64,000 bases of DNA, from NCBI GenBank assembly GCA_963838845.1, contig CAWISR010000003.1, positions 682,001 through 746,000 of the forward strand. Reading direction: 5' to 3'. This DNA is from CAVRXQ01 sp963838845 (GTDB taxonomy: Bacteria; Actinomycetota; Acidimicrobiia; Acidimicrobiales; Bog-793). A program made the position numbers and the translations under genes. Shown here piece by piece: positions 16,093-25,076 of the stretch (the stretch's first letter is position 1; every line of letters starts with the position of its first letter). The notes beneath the pieces were generated by a model that ran no database searches, was not told where the DNA came from, and worked only from the letters and a program-made list of their open reading frames with translations.

Positions 16093-16605
16093 GTGAGTGA
16101 AACCGGACCTGACGAACCCCAACAGCTGATCGTGGTCACCGGAGCGCCCAGCGGACAGCGCGCGGGCACGAAGCCGGGAGAAGGGCCCTTCGACGGCGAG
16201 TCGGTGGAACGGCCGGCGAAGGTGATGCGGATCGGCTCGATGATCAAGCAGCTCCTCGACGAAGTGGAGAAAGCGCCGCTCGACTCGGCGAGCAGGTCGC
16301 GGCTGAAGGAGATCTACGAGCGCTCGGTCGCCGAACTGGCGGACGGGCTCTCACCCGAGCTCGTCGAGGAGCTCGATCGCCTCGCGCTGCCCTTCGAGTC
16401 GGAGGAGCCGAGCGACGCCGAGCTGCGGATCGCGCAGGCGCAGCTCGTCGGTTGGCTGGAGGGACTGTTCCACGGGATCCAGGCGGCACTCTTTGCCCAG
16501 CAGCTCGCGGCGCAGTCGCAGCTCGAGGAGATGCGCCGCCGCAGCCTGCCTGCCGGGTCAACCGAGGAGCCGCCGGCACAAGAGCGGCCCGGGCCGTATC
16601 TGTAG
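16093..16605 (+). CDS. bpa: Bacterial proteasome activator Bpa/PafE homologue
   Basis: The 170-residue protein strongly resembles the mycobacterial ATP-independent proteasome activator (Rv3780 in M. tuberculosis). Shared blocks are PAKVMRIGSMIKQLLDEV, the helical middle with LSPELVEELDRLALPF, and the nearly invariant SDAELRIAQAQLVGWLEGLF followed by HGIQAALFAQQ. Bpa forms a dodecameric ring that docks on the 20S proteasome through its C-terminal tail and opens the gate for unfolded proteins. The tail here ends GPYL, where mycobacterial proteins end GQYL. The GTG start follows an AAGAAT element by 6 bases. The presence of Bpa implies that this genome encodes a 20S proteasome elsewhere. Confidence 0.93.
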   Translation: MSETGPDEPQQLIVVTGAPSGQRAGTKPGEGPFDGESVERPAKVMRIGSMIKQLLDEVEKAPLDSASRSRLKEIYERSVAELADGLSPELVEELDRLALPFESEEPSDAELRIAQAQLVGWLEGLFHGIQAALFAQQLAAQSQLEEMRRRSLPAGSTEEPPAQERPGPYL

Positions 16606-16697
16606 GCCGACCGCTCTCGGCGGGAGTCCAATCGGGCGCATGACGCGGAGCGCCGTGCGCGGTAGATTCGCCGGCAGTCGAATCACAACGCTGTTGT

Positions 16698-16706
16698 TTA
16701 TCCACA
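16698..16706 (+). promoter_or_regulatory. DnaA box (TTATCCACA) upstream of dnaE
   Basis: A perfect TTATCCACA lies 31 bases before the dnaE start. Two partial inverted copies, TGTGGAC at about 16713 and TGTGGAG at about 16725, follow. Such a box could let DnaA tune dnaE transcription. A chance match is possible. Confidence 0.45.
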
Positions 16707-16737
16707 CGCCGGTGTGGACGTCCTGTGGAGGCGAGGA

Positions 16738-19700
16738 ATGACGAGGTCGGGAGCCGAGTCTTCCTTTGTCCACCTCCACCAGCACACCGAGTTCTCGATG
16801 CTCGACGGCGCGGCGCGCATCGCCGACCTCGTCGCGGCGGCGGTCGCCGACCACCAACCGGCGCTCGCCATCACCGATCACGGGAACATGTACGGGGTCC
16901 TCGACTTTTACGCCGAGTGCAAGGCGAAGGGCCTCACGCCGATCATCGGCATCGAGGCGTACATGGCGGCGAACTCGCGCTTCGATCGTCCGGTGCGACG
17001 CGGCCGCCTCGACGACACTGGCGGCGAGGGCGAACGGGGCGAGAAGCTCTACTACCACCTCACGCTGCTCGCCGAGTCGACGGCGGGCTACCGCAACTTG
17101 ATGAAGCTCGCCTCTGACGCGTATCTGGAGGGCTTCTTCTACAAGGCGCGTGCGGACTGGGAGCTATTCGAGCGCTATCACGAAGGCCTGATCGCGACGA
17201 GCGGTTGCTTGGGCGGCGTCGTCGCGCAGGCGTTGTTGAACGGCGACGAGGCCGAAGCGAAATCCCTCGCCGGCCGGCTCCAAGACATCTTCGGGCACGA
17301 CAACTTCTTCATCGAACTGCAGGACCACGGGATCCTCGAGCAGAAGAGGATCAATCCCGCTCTGATCGAGATCGCGCGCGCGCTCGATGCGCCGTTGGTC
17401 GCGACGAACGACGCGCACTACTGCCGTCGAGAAGACGCGGTCGCACACGACGCGCTGTTGTGCGTGCAGACCGGGACGACGATCGACGATCCGAAGCGCT
17501 TCAAGTTCGAGGGATCCGAGCACTACCTGAAGTCCGCCGCAGAGATGCGAGAGCTTTTCCGCGACTACCCCGACGCGTGCGACAACACGCTGTGGATCGC
17601 GGAGCGGGCAAACGTCGAGATCGAGCTCGGTAGGCCGGTGTTGCCCGAGTTCCAGATCCCCTCGGAGTTCCAAAAGGCGACCCCCGAGGCGTCGGCGATG
17701 GCGTACCTTCGGAACCTCACCGTCGAGGGCGCGCGGGAGCGCTTTGGCACGCCCGTGCCGGACGAGGTGGAAGAGCGCCTCAACTACGAGCTCTCGGTCA
17801 TCGAGAGCATGGGATTTGCCGCGTACTTCCTCGTCGTCTGGGACCTCATCGCCTACGCGCGTTCGAGGAACATCCGCGTCGGCCCTGGTCGAGGCTCAGC
17901 GGCCGGTTGCCTCGTCGCCTACTGCCTGCGCATCGTCGACATCGATCCGATCCGCTATGGGCTCGTCTTCGAGCGCTTCTTGAACCCGGGACGCAAGCAG
18001 ATGCCCGACATCGACATGGACTTCGACGAGCGCTACCGCTCCCAGCTGATCAAGTACGCCGCCGAGCGCTACGGCTACGACCACGTCGCGCAAATCGTGA
18101 CCTTCTCCCGCATCAAGGCCCGGGCGGCGGTGCGCGACGCGGCGCGGGTGCTCGGGCTGCCGTACGCGGTCGGCGACCGCGTCGCGAAGGCGATGCCGCC
18201 GCTCGTGATGGGACGCGACACGCCCCTCGACGCGTGCTTCACGAAACGGCGCGACTTCGAGAGTTCCTACGCCGCGGCGGCCGGGCTCCGGGAGATGTAC
18301 GAAGCCGACGGCGATGCGCGCACGGCGATCGATGTCGCGCGCGGCCTCGAGGGACTGCGTCGACAAGACGGCATCCACGCCGCCGCGGTCGTGATCACGA
18401 AGGAGCCGCTCACCGAGTACCTGCCGATTCAGCGCAAGCCGGAGCCGGGCCAGGACCCCGCGGAGTCACCGATCGTCACCCAGTACGAGATGCACGGCGT
18501 CGAGGCGCTCGGGCTTTTGAAGATGGACTTCCTCGGTCTCCGCAACCTCTCGGTGATCGAGACCGCGCTCGACCTCATCGAGTCGGCGACGGGCGAGCGT
18601 CCCGACATCGACAACGTGCCGTTGGACGACGAGAAGACCTTCAAGATGCTGCAGCGCGGCGACACGATCGGGGTCTTCCAGCTCGAGGGCGGGGCGATGC
18701 GGACGACCGTGCGCGCGCTCGCGCCGACGACCTTCGATCACGTCGCCGCGCTCGTCGCGCTCTACCGGCCCGGACCAATGGCCCAGGGCTGGCACCGGGA
18801 CTACCCCGAGCTGAAGAACGGTCGGATGGCGATCGAGTACCTCCATCCCGACATGGAAGAGGTGCTCGGGGACACCTACGGACTGATGCTCTACCAAGAG
18901 TCCGTGATGCGCGTCGCGCAGCGCTTTGCCGGCTATTCGCTCGAGGCATCCGACAACCTCCGCAAGGCCGTCGGCAAAAAGGACCGTGAGCTCATCGAGG
19001 CTGAACGCGAGAAGTTCCTGCAAGGATGCGTCCAGCAGGGCTACGGCGAAGACCTCGGAAACACGCTGTTTGAGATCATCAAGCCGTTCGCCGACTACGC
19101 GTTCAACAAGTCCCACGCCTACGGCTACGGGCTCGTCGCGTACCAGACCGCTTGGCTGAAGGCGAACTATCCCGTCGAGTACCTCGCCGCCTTGCTGTCC
19201 TCGGTGAAAGACGACAAGGACAAGACCGCCGTCTACCTCGCCGAGTGCCGCAACCTTGGCATCGATGTGCGCGTGCCGGACGTCAACGCTTCGGCGTCGA
19301 ATTTCATCGCCCGGCGCGCCGAGGATCCGTCCTCCGGTCCGGGGACGATCATCTTCGGGCTCTCGGCGGTGCGAAACGTTGGCGAGGGCGTCGTCGCGCA
19401 GATCGTCGCAGAACGCGAGCGCAACGGTCCGTTCGCCGACTTCCACGACTTCTGCTGCCGGGTCGACCCGTTCGCGCTGAACAAGCGGTCGGTCGAATCG
19501 CTCGTCAAGGCGGGCGCCTTCGACAGCCTCGGCCACGCGCGAAAAGGGCTGTGCCTCGTGTTCGAAGAGATCATCGACCACGTCTTGGAGCGCCGGCGCG
19601 AAGAAGAGCTCGGCATCTCGACGTTGTTCTCCGTGTTATCCGATTCGGCGGCCGAAGAGCCCTCCGCCTTGCAAGAGGCGCGGCGCGAGATCCCCGACTT

Positions 19701-20349
19701 CGAGTTCGACAAGGCCGACCGGCTGGCATTCGAAAAAGAAATGCTCGGCCTCTACGTCTCGGACCACCCGTTGATGGGGCTTTCGGGCGCGCTCCGCCAG
19801 AGAACCGAGATCTCGCTGCGCGAGCTGCTGGACCAGGCCTCCGCCCCCGACGCCGTTGCCGACCTCGGCGCGCCGCGCGTCGTCGGCGGCGTCGTGACCG
19901 CACTGAACCGGCGGCGGACGCGCCGGGGCGATCTGATGGCGACCTTCGTGCTCGAGGACCTCGAATCGGCGATCGAGGTCTTCGTCTTCCCCTCGACGAT
20001 GCGCGAGTACGGGATGCGCCTCGAAGACGACGCGATCGTCGTCGTCCGCGGCCGTCTCGACTTGCGGGAGGACACGCCGAAGCTCGTCGCAACGGAGATC
20101 ACCCGTCCCGAGATCTCCCCCGGGGATGGTGCTGGGCGCATCGAGGTCGCCGTCCCCGTGTCCTCGATCACCGACTCGATCGTCCAGAAGCTGAAGGAGC
20201 TCGTCGTCGAGCACCCGGGGTCGGTACCCGTCCACATCCGCCTCGGGCCGAAGCTCATCCGACTGCCTTCCCAGTTCAACGTCGAACCCGGTGCCGGCCT
20301 CGTCGGCGCGCTGAAAGAGCTCCTCGGGCAGAACGCGGTGATCGCGTAG
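16738..20349 (+). CDS. dnaE: DNA polymerase III alpha subunit DnaE
   Basis: The 1203-residue replicative polymerase catalyses chromosomal DNA synthesis in the Pol III holoenzyme. The N-terminal PHP domain begins HLHQHTEFS (12-20) and keeps the metal-binding histidines. The palm catalytic acids are Asp424 and Asp426 in PDIDMDFDE and Asp597 in LLKMDFLGLRN. Finger and helix-hairpin-helix regions follow, with KSHAYGYGLVAYQTAWLK, then an OB-fold domain near 1030-1110. The length and architecture match DnaE1 rather than the error-prone DnaE2. The ATG at 16738 is chosen because TGGAGGCGAGGA precedes it. A start 24 bases upstream lacks this. It appears monocistronic. Confidence 0.97.
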   Translation: MTRSGAESSFVHLHQHTEFSMLDGAARIADLVAAAVADHQPALAITDHGNMYGVLDFYAECKAKGLTPIIGIEAYMAANSRFDRPVRRGRLDDTGGEGERGEKLYYHLTLLAESTAGYRNLMKLASDAYLEGFFYKARADWELFERYHEGLIATSGCLGGVVAQALLNGDEAEAKSLAGRLQDIFGHDNFFIELQDHGILEQKRINPALIEIARALDAPLVATNDAHYCRREDAVAHDALLCVQTGTTIDDPKRFKFEGSEHYLKSAAEMRELFRDYPDACDNTLWIAERANVEIELGRPVLPEFQIPSEFQKATPEASAMAYLRNLTVEGARERFGTPVPDEVEERLNYELSVIESMGFAAYFLVVWDLIAYARSRNIRVGPGRGSAAGCLVAYCLRIVDIDPIRYGLVFERFLNPGRKQMPDIDMDFDERYRSQLIKYAAERYGYDHVAQIVTFSRIKARAAVRDAARVLGLPYAVGDRVAKAMPPLVMGRDTPLDACFTKRRDFESSYAAAAGLREMYEADGDARTAIDVARGLEGLRRQDGIHAAAVVITKEPLTEYLPIQRKPEPGQDPAESPIVTQYEMHGVEALGLLKMDFLGLRNLSVIETALDLIESATGERPDIDNVPLDDEKTFKMLQRGDTIGVFQLEGGAMRTTVRALAPTTFDHVAALVALYRPGPMAQGWHRDYPELKNGRMAIEYLHPDMEEVLGDTYGLMLYQESVMRVAQRFAGYSLEASDNLRKAVGKKDRELIEAEREKFLQGCVQQGYGEDLGNTLFEIIKPFADYAFNKSHAYGYGLVAYQTAWLKANYPVEYLAALLSSVKDDKDKTAVYLAECRNLGIDVRVPDVNASASNFIARRAEDPSSGPGTIIFGLSAVRNVGEGVVAQIVAERERNGPFADFHDFCCRVDPFALNKRSVESLVKAGAFDSLGHARKGLCLVFEEIIDHVLERRREEELGISTLFSVLSDSAAEEPSALQEARREIPDFEFDKADRLAFEKEMLGLYVSDHPLMGLSGALRQRTEISLRELLDQASAPDAVADLGAPRVVGGVVTALNRRRTRRGDLMATFVLEDLESAIEVFVFPSTMREYGMRLEDDAIVVVRGRLDLREDTPKLVATEITRPEISPGDGAGRIEVAVPVSSITDSIVQKLKELVVEHPGSVPVHIRLGPKLIRLPSQFNVEPGAGLVGALKELLGQNAVIA

Positions 20350-20350
20350 C

Positions 20351-20364
20351 CTCAGCCGGCTGAG
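20351..20364. other. Perfect 14-bp palindrome after dnaE
   Basis: CTCAGCCGGCTGAG starts two bases after the dnaE stop. It could fold as a weak transcript-end hairpin or serve as a binding site. There is no T-tract and no loop, so the role is unclear. Confidence 0.3.
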
Positions 20365-20396
20365 CTGGCCTTGAGCGAGGGCGCGCTGGCGCCTCG

Positions 20397-20402
20397 TAGA
20401 AT
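20397..20402 (+). promoter_or_regulatory. Possible -10 element (TAGAAT) with a long leader
   Basis: TAGAAT lies about 105 bases before the GTG at 20507. A transcript from here would carry the structured leader at 20416-20479. No convincing -35 is present at the ideal spacing. Confidence 0.45.
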
Positions 20403-20415
20403 GGTGACTGTCCAC

Positions 20416-20479
20416 ACCGCCCGTTCCGGGCGGTTCCACCTGCCCGGAGAAGGGCGGTGGCCCGGATTACGGGTCGCCA
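20416..20479 (+). promoter_or_regulatory. Structured 5' leader with mutually exclusive hairpins
   Basis: Three stems are packed here. ACCGCCCG/CGGGCGGT (20416-20434) is a perfect 8-bp stem with a TTC loop. CCACC-T-GCCC/GGGCGGTGG (20436-20460) is a 9-bp stem with one bulged T. CCCG/CGGG (20461-20473) has outer pairing TGG/CCA. ACCGCCC of stem 1 can instead pair with GGGCGGT of stem 2, so the first two folds compete. This looks like a cis-regulatory leader, but I cannot match it to a known riboswitch. Confidence 0.45.
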
Positions 20480-20506
20480 AACTCGAGCTGTAAGGGGTTG
20501 TCGAGA

Positions 20507-21178
20507 GTGATCGACGTCGTCACGAAAGATTGCACGGCGCTCAGCGATGCCGAGATCGCCGAGCTCGCAGACCTGTGCGCCGAAAACGACAACGGATACG
20601 AGGTCGGGTTCCTCTCGAAGGTCCGCGAGGAGTGGGTGCTCGTCTCTCAGGCCCGCGAGAACCAGAAGCTGCGCGGCTTTGCCTTCTCGACTCTCGAGCG
20701 GATCGGCGGCACGCCGAGCCTGCTCGTCGGGGTGGGCGCGTTCACCCGGACGAACACCTCTGACCAGGCGCTGCGCGCCGTGATGCGCGACCTCTTTCGA
20801 CGGGCGGTCCTCGCTTTCCCCGATGAGGACGTGCTCGTCGGGACGCGGATGATCGACCCCTCCGCCTTCCGCGGCTACGGCGGGCTGTCCGACGTCGTCC
20901 CCCGCCCCAGCCACAAGCCATCCGGCGAGGAGCGGGCCTGGGGGAGACGGCTTGCGAAGCGCTTCGGCGTCGACGGCCGCCTCGACGACCGGATCTTTGT
21001 CGTGAAAGGTGACGGCAACCCGACCGGGATGCTCGACTACTCGCCGCGCAAGAAGCCGGCCCTCGCCAACAAGTTCTCCGAACTGTTCACGCCGGTGACG
21101 GCTCTACGTCGCGACACTCTCGTCGCGTTCGGCTGGGCGATGGCCGAGGACCTCGCCGCCGGATCCCTCCCCAAGTAG
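20507..21178 (+). CDS. Uncharacterised protein, possibly GNAT-like
   Basis: I do not recognise the family of this 223-residue protein. It begins VIDVVTKDCTALSDAEIAEL and has alternating strands and helices, with VLVSQARENQKLRGFAFSTL and GTPSLLVGVGAFTRTN, a pattern that recalls N-acetyltransferase-like folds without a clear acetyl-CoA loop. The GTG at 20507 is preferred over a TTG at 20498, because TAAGGGG lies 9 bases before the GTG but touches the TTG. It is preceded by a long structured leader. Its 3' end overlaps by 75 bases the convergent gene ending at 21104. Confidence 0.65.
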   Translation: MIDVVTKDCTALSDAEIAELADLCAENDNGYEVGFLSKVREEWVLVSQARENQKLRGFAFSTLERIGGTPSLLVGVGAFTRTNTSDQALRAVMRDLFRRAVLAFPDEDVLVGTRMIDPSAFRGYGGLSDVVPRPSHKPSGEERAWGRRLAKRFGVDGRLDDRIFVVKGDGNPTGMLDYSPRKKPALANKFSELFTPVTALRRDTLVAFGWAMAEDLAAGSLPK

Positions 21179-21937
21179 GGCGCTCACCTGCTTCTTGCCG
21201 CGGCCGGGGATCCGGCGCGGCAACATGGCGGCGACGATCTTCGGGGCGTGCCCGTTCTGCACGCGCCCGAGCAAGCAGACGAGATAGCTCGGCCGGAATC
21301 CGAGCGTCTCGACGAGCGCGCCTTTGGTGAGCGGGCCGCTGCCGTTGCCGAGGGCGCGGGCGGCGAGCGGGTCGATGATCGGCATCTCCTGGGTGATCCC
21401 CGACCAGGAGACCGCCGCGACGACAGTGCCATCGAAGCGGGTCTGCAAGGCGAGCTGGCGCGGCGAGGTCTCGACGACCGCGACCGACTGCTGCGACCCG
21501 TCGAGATCCGTGTAGGCGATCGATGGGCCCCAGCTCGCCAGAACGGTCGCGCCCGGACGTTGCGGCGAAGCGAGTTCGGACAGCAGCCGTCTCACGGGGC
21601 GAAGGCGCGGTCGGCCGACGTAGGTCGGCGTCTCGGAGATCCCGATCGCCTCGGGCCGCGCCGGGTCGATCGTCACGTCGTCGCGGGCGAGAGGCACGGT
21701 GACGACGTCGAAGCGCGTGACGCGGCGAAGGCCATCAACGCTCTGCGCGACGAGGAACTTCGTCGCCTCGTCTGGCCGGGACCGCAGGACCGCTCCCGAG
21801 GTGCAGTCGACGCCGACCCATTCGGTGCGCCCGGCGAACAGGACGAGGCAGGTGATCCCCGAGCCGGCGACGGCTCGCGGCCGGACTCCGGGTTGGATCC
21901 GGCGTGGCAGGCGGACGTGTGCGCGCGGCAGTTTCAT
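21104..21937 (-). CDS. Uncharacterised protein in the menE-DUF255 operon
   Basis: I do not recognise this 277-residue protein. It has a basic N-terminus (MKLPRAHVRLPRRIQPG), a beta-rich middle with GITCLVLFAGRTEWVGVD, and a PIIDPLAARALGNGSGP segment. I see no signal peptide or membrane segment. The ATG overlaps the stop of the DUF255 gene (ATGA), strong evidence that it is real and co-translated. Its last 75 bases overlap the 3' end of the convergent gene at 20507-21178, so one of the two C-termini is probably not conserved. Confidence 0.65.
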   Translation of the reverse strand: MKLPRAHVRLPRRIQPGVRPRAVAGSGITCLVLFAGRTEWVGVDCTSGAVLRSRPDEATKFLVAQSVDGLRRVTRFDVVTVPLARDDVTIDPARPEAIGISETPTYVGRPRLRPVRRLLSELASPQRPGATVLASWGPSIAYTDLDGSQQSVAVVETSPRQLALQTRFDGTVVAAVSWSGITQEMPIIDPLAARALGNGSGPLTKGALVETLGFRPSYLVCLLGRVQNGHAPKIVAAMLPRRIPGRGKKQVSALLGEGSGGEVLGHRPAERDESVAT

Positions 21938-23934
21938 CGCGCGGCATCGATCGCGTCTCTGGCTGCGGCCAAGATCGCTCGATCGACGAGGGTTGGTTCG
22001 TACACCGGGGCGAGGCAGGTGCCCATCCGACAGACATATACCCCGTCACGATCCTTGCCGCTCGCAAGCGGGCTCTTCGTCTCGGCGCCGAGCACGAGGA
22101 CGCGCTCTGGCGCGTACGGCCGGCCGGCGGCGCGAACGAGCTCGTCGTCACCGCCGACGACGACAACCTCAACGACACCGATCTCTGAGAAGAGCGCCGC
22201 CTCGACGAGCTGGGGGAACGCGATCGGCGACTGCTGCAGCGCGGCACCGGCCGCCCCGATCGTCGCCCGGGCGCGATCGGTGAAGGTCCCCTCGCCGGTG
22301 ATCGCGCCGAGTCTCTCGAGCGCGTGCGCGGCGATCGAGCCGGCGGCCGGCGTCACGCCGTCGAAAAGCTCACGCGGCCGCACGACGAGCGGCGTCGCGT
22401 CCGATCCCGTCTGGTACCAGCCGCCGTCGTCGGCGGAGAAGAGGGCGATGAGGTCGCGAGCGATCACGGTTGCCTCGGCGAAGTCGGCGGCGTCGCCGCC
22501 GAGCTCGCCGAGACGCGTGAACGCGTCGACGAGCCACGCGTAGTCGTTCGCTACGGCGAGCTGCTCGGCGCGCCCTTGCGCAAAGCTGCGCAACCAGCGC
22601 CCGTCCGGACGCCGGAGATGCGCGCAGAGAAAGGTGGCGATCGCCCGTGCACCGTCGCGAAAGCGGGCATCGCCCGTCGCCGTTGCCGCCTCGGCGAGCA
22701 CCGACGCCGTCATCGCGTTCCACTCGGTGACGACTTGGTCGTCGAGCGACGGACGGGGACGACGGGCGCGCGCCGAGAAGAGTTTCGCCCTTGCGCGTTC
22801 GATCGCCGCCGGGCGGATCCACTCACCGCGCACTGGGCGGTGCAGCACGTTGCGACCCTCGAAATTCCCCACATCGCTGACGCCGTACCACGCGGCGGCC
22901 TGCGCGGCGTCATCGCCCAAGGCGGCGTCGAACTCGGCGCGGGTCCAGACGTAGAAACGGCCCTCTTCGCCTTCGGAGTCGGCGTCCTCGGCCGCATAGA
23001 TCCCGCCTCCCGGTGCGGCGAGGTCGCGCAACACGTACGAAAGCGTCTCGTCGACGACTTGGAGGTAGCGCGCCTCGCCGGTGACCTGCCAGGCGTGGAG
23101 GTAGGCGCGGGCGAGCGAAGCCTCGTCGTAGAGCATCTTTTCGAAGTGCGGCACCTGCCAGGCGCGGTCGACCGAGTACCGGCAGAAGCCGCCGCCCAAG
23201 TGGTCGTAGATTCCGCCGGACGCCATCGCATCGAGCGCGGCGAGCGCCATCTCTTCGGCGCGGCGGTCGCCGAGTCGACCGGCGTGGAGCGCAAGCTCCA
23301 GGATGGGAGCCTGCGGGAACTTCGGGGCGCCGCCGATGCCCGGGTGCTCGTCGTCGAACAGCGCCGTAAAGCGCGTCATCGCGCCCTCGACGAGATCGAG
23401 GGCCGGCGTCGGCTCGACCGACGGCTCGGTTCCGTGCAGCCGGTCGGCGACCGCATCGGTGAGCGACTGCGCGTCGGAGTCGATCTCGGACCGCCGAGTC
23501 ACCCAGGCATCGGCGATCGCGTCGAGGACGTCGAGGAACCCGGGGGAGCCGTGGCGTGGGGTCTTCGGGAAGTACGTGCCGCCGAAGAACGGACGGCCGT
23601 CCGGGGTGGCGAAGACCGAGAGCGGCCAGCCGCCGCGTCCGGAGATCGCCTGTACGGCTTCGAGGTAGATCGCATCGACGTCGGGGCGCTCCTCGCGGTC
23701 GACCTTGATCGGGACGAACGCCTCGTTCAGCCGTTTCGCGACCGCGTCATCCTCGAAGCTCTCGTGGGCCATCACGTGGCACCAATGGCACGACGCGTAC
23801 CCGATCGAGATGAAAAGCGGGCGGTCGAGCTCGCGCGCCCGGGCGAGTGACGATTCCCCCCATGGCAGCCAGTCGACGGGGTTGTCGGCGTGCTGGCGCA
23901 AATACGGGCTCGCTTCGTCTTTCAGGGCGTTCAT
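21934..23934 (-). CDS. DUF255 thioredoxin-like / N-acylglucosamine-epimerase-fold protein (YyaL/SPATA20 family)
   Basis: The 666-residue protein has an N-terminal thioredoxin-fold domain beginning YLRQHADNPVDW, with the characteristic GYASCHWCHVMAHESF (Cys49 and Cys52). A long alpha/alpha-barrel follows that resembles glycoside hydrolase/epimerase folds. YyaL and SPATA20 homologues are widespread, and the biochemical role is not settled. The CxxC suggests redox chemistry. Its ATG overlaps the menE stop (ATGA) and its own stop overlaps the next gene, so menE, this gene and the unknown form one minus-strand operon. The link to menaquinone synthesis is positional only. Confidence 0.9.
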   Translation of the reverse strand: MNALKDEASPYLRQHADNPVDWLPWGESSLARARELDRPLFISIGYASCHWCHVMAHESFEDDAVAKRLNEAFVPIKVDREERPDVDAIYLEAVQAISGRGGWPLSVFATPDGRPFFGGTYFPKTPRHGSPGFLDVLDAIADAWVTRRSEIDSDAQSLTDAVADRLHGTEPSVEPTPALDLVEGAMTRFTALFDDEHPGIGGAPKFPQAPILELALHAGRLGDRRAEEMALAALDAMASGGIYDHLGGGFCRYSVDRAWQVPHFEKMLYDEASLARAYLHAWQVTGEARYLQVVDETLSYVLRDLAAPGGGIYAAEDADSEGEEGRFYVWTRAEFDAALGDDAAQAAAWYGVSDVGNFEGRNVLHRPVRGEWIRPAAIERARAKLFSARARRPRPSLDDQVVTEWNAMTASVLAEAATATGDARFRDGARAIATFLCAHLRRPDGRWLRSFAQGRAEQLAVANDYAWLVDAFTRLGELGGDAADFAEATVIARDLIALFSADDGGWYQTGSDATPLVVRPRELFDGVTPAAGSIAAHALERLGAITGEGTFTDRARATIGAAGAALQQSPIAFPQLVEAALFSEIGVVEVVVVGGDDELVRAAGRPYAPERVLVLGAETKSPLASGKDRDGVYVCRMGTCLAPVYEPTLVDRAILAAARDAIDAAR

Positions 23935-25070
23935 CGGTGCTCGTCGGCCAAGAGCTCTCGGACCGCATCGCGCCGCACCTTGCCGATCGCGGTGCGAGGC
24001 AGCGCGTCGACGACGACGACCTCGCGCGGCGCGGCGATCGGGCCGAACGTCGCGGCGACGTGGCCGCGCAACTCGTCCAGGCTCGGCGGGTCGTCACCTG
24101 CGGTCTCGACGACCGCGACAACGCGCTCTTGCCATTCGGGATCGGCGACGCCGACGACGGCGACGTCGCGCACCTTCGGGTGAGCGCGCAGCGACTCCTC
24201 GACGGGCGTCGGCCAGATCATCTCGCCACCGGTGCGGATCACCTCCGCGATCCGCCCGAAGACCTCGAGTTTGCCGTCTTCGCCGAGGTGCCCCGCGTCG
24301 CCGGTCTTGAACCAACCGTCCTTCTTCGGGTCCGTGCCGTCCCGATAGCAACGGAAGAGCATCGGCGCGTTGATCGCGATCTCGCCGTCTTCTTCGACGC
24401 GCAAGGACACCTGGTCGAGCGGCCATCCGTCGTAGACGACGCCGCTTCCGGTCTCGGTCAAGCCGTAGGTGGCGATGGAATTCTCCGGCCGGTCGGCGGG
24501 GATCGCCCCACCACCGAGCAGGATCGCACGAAAGCGTTTCGCCTGCTCGCCGAGTCGGCGACACGCCGTCGGAACGAGCGAGATCAAAGACGCCCCGCGA
24601 CGCGCGGCGTCGATCACACGACTCGTGTCGAAGGACTCGTGGATCTCGAGTGGCGTCTTCGACGCGAGCGCGCGCGTGATCACCGAGAGTCCACCGACGT
24701 GCGCGACGGGAAGGCAGCAGATCCAGCGATCGTGGTCTGGATCTACACCGAGTCGCGCGTTCGAGGCGTCGGCCGACGCGGCGACGGCGTCGTGCGTGAG
24801 CACCACGGCGCGCGGTTCTCCAGTCGTTCCCGAGGTCGCGATGACGAACGCATCGCCGTCTTCGACCGGCAGGCCATCTGGAACAGGAGTCTCGACGCCG
24901 ACCTCGGTGACGATCGCCGCCGGTCTGAGCGACGTGACGAGTCGGTGCTTTGCGCCGTCGGGCAGGCGTTGATCGACCGGCCAGACCGCGTCACCCGCGT
25001 CGTGCGCCCTCGTCATCGCCTCGACGAAGACCGCGCCGGCTGGGAGGTCAAGCGCGACGAGGCGATTCAC
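23931..25070 (-). CDS. menE: o-Succinylbenzoate-CoA ligase MenE
   Basis: The 379-residue acyl-adenylating enzyme activates o-succinylbenzoate to its CoA ester in menaquinone synthesis. The ATP-binding P-loop is TSGTTGEP at 79-86. The A5 motif is near ATYGLTETGSG, the A7 motif near WFKTGDAGHL, and the catalytic lysine near the C-terminus in PRTAIGKVRRD. The N-terminus is short, as is usual for actinobacterial MenE. The GTG at 25070 is supported by TAGGCT 7 bases upstream and by divergence from menB at 25092. It leads the menE-DUF255-unknown operon. Confidence 0.9.
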   Translation of the reverse strand: MNRLVALDLPAGAVFVEAMTRAHDAGDAVWPVDQRLPDGAKHRLVTSLRPAAIVTEVGVETPVPDGLPVEDGDAFVIATSGTTGEPRAVVLTHDAVAASADASNARLGVDPDHDRWICCLPVAHVGGLSVITRALASKTPLEIHESFDTSRVIDAARRGASLISLVPTACRRLGEQAKRFRAILLGGGAIPADRPENSIATYGLTETGSGVVYDGWPLDQVSLRVEEDGEIAINAPMLFRCYRDGTDPKKDGWFKTGDAGHLGEDGKLEVFGRIAEVIRTGGEMIWPTPVEESLRAHPKVRDVAVVGVADPEWQERVVAVVETAGDDPPSLDELRGHVAATFGPIAAPREVVVVDALPRTAIGKVRRDAVRELLADEHR

Positions 25071-25076
25071 TGGCAG

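Noticed and set aside
16698..16706. Replication origin suggested by the DnaA box
   Set aside because: Only one perfect box is present, without an AT-rich unwinding region or neighbouring dnaA, dnaN or gyr genes.
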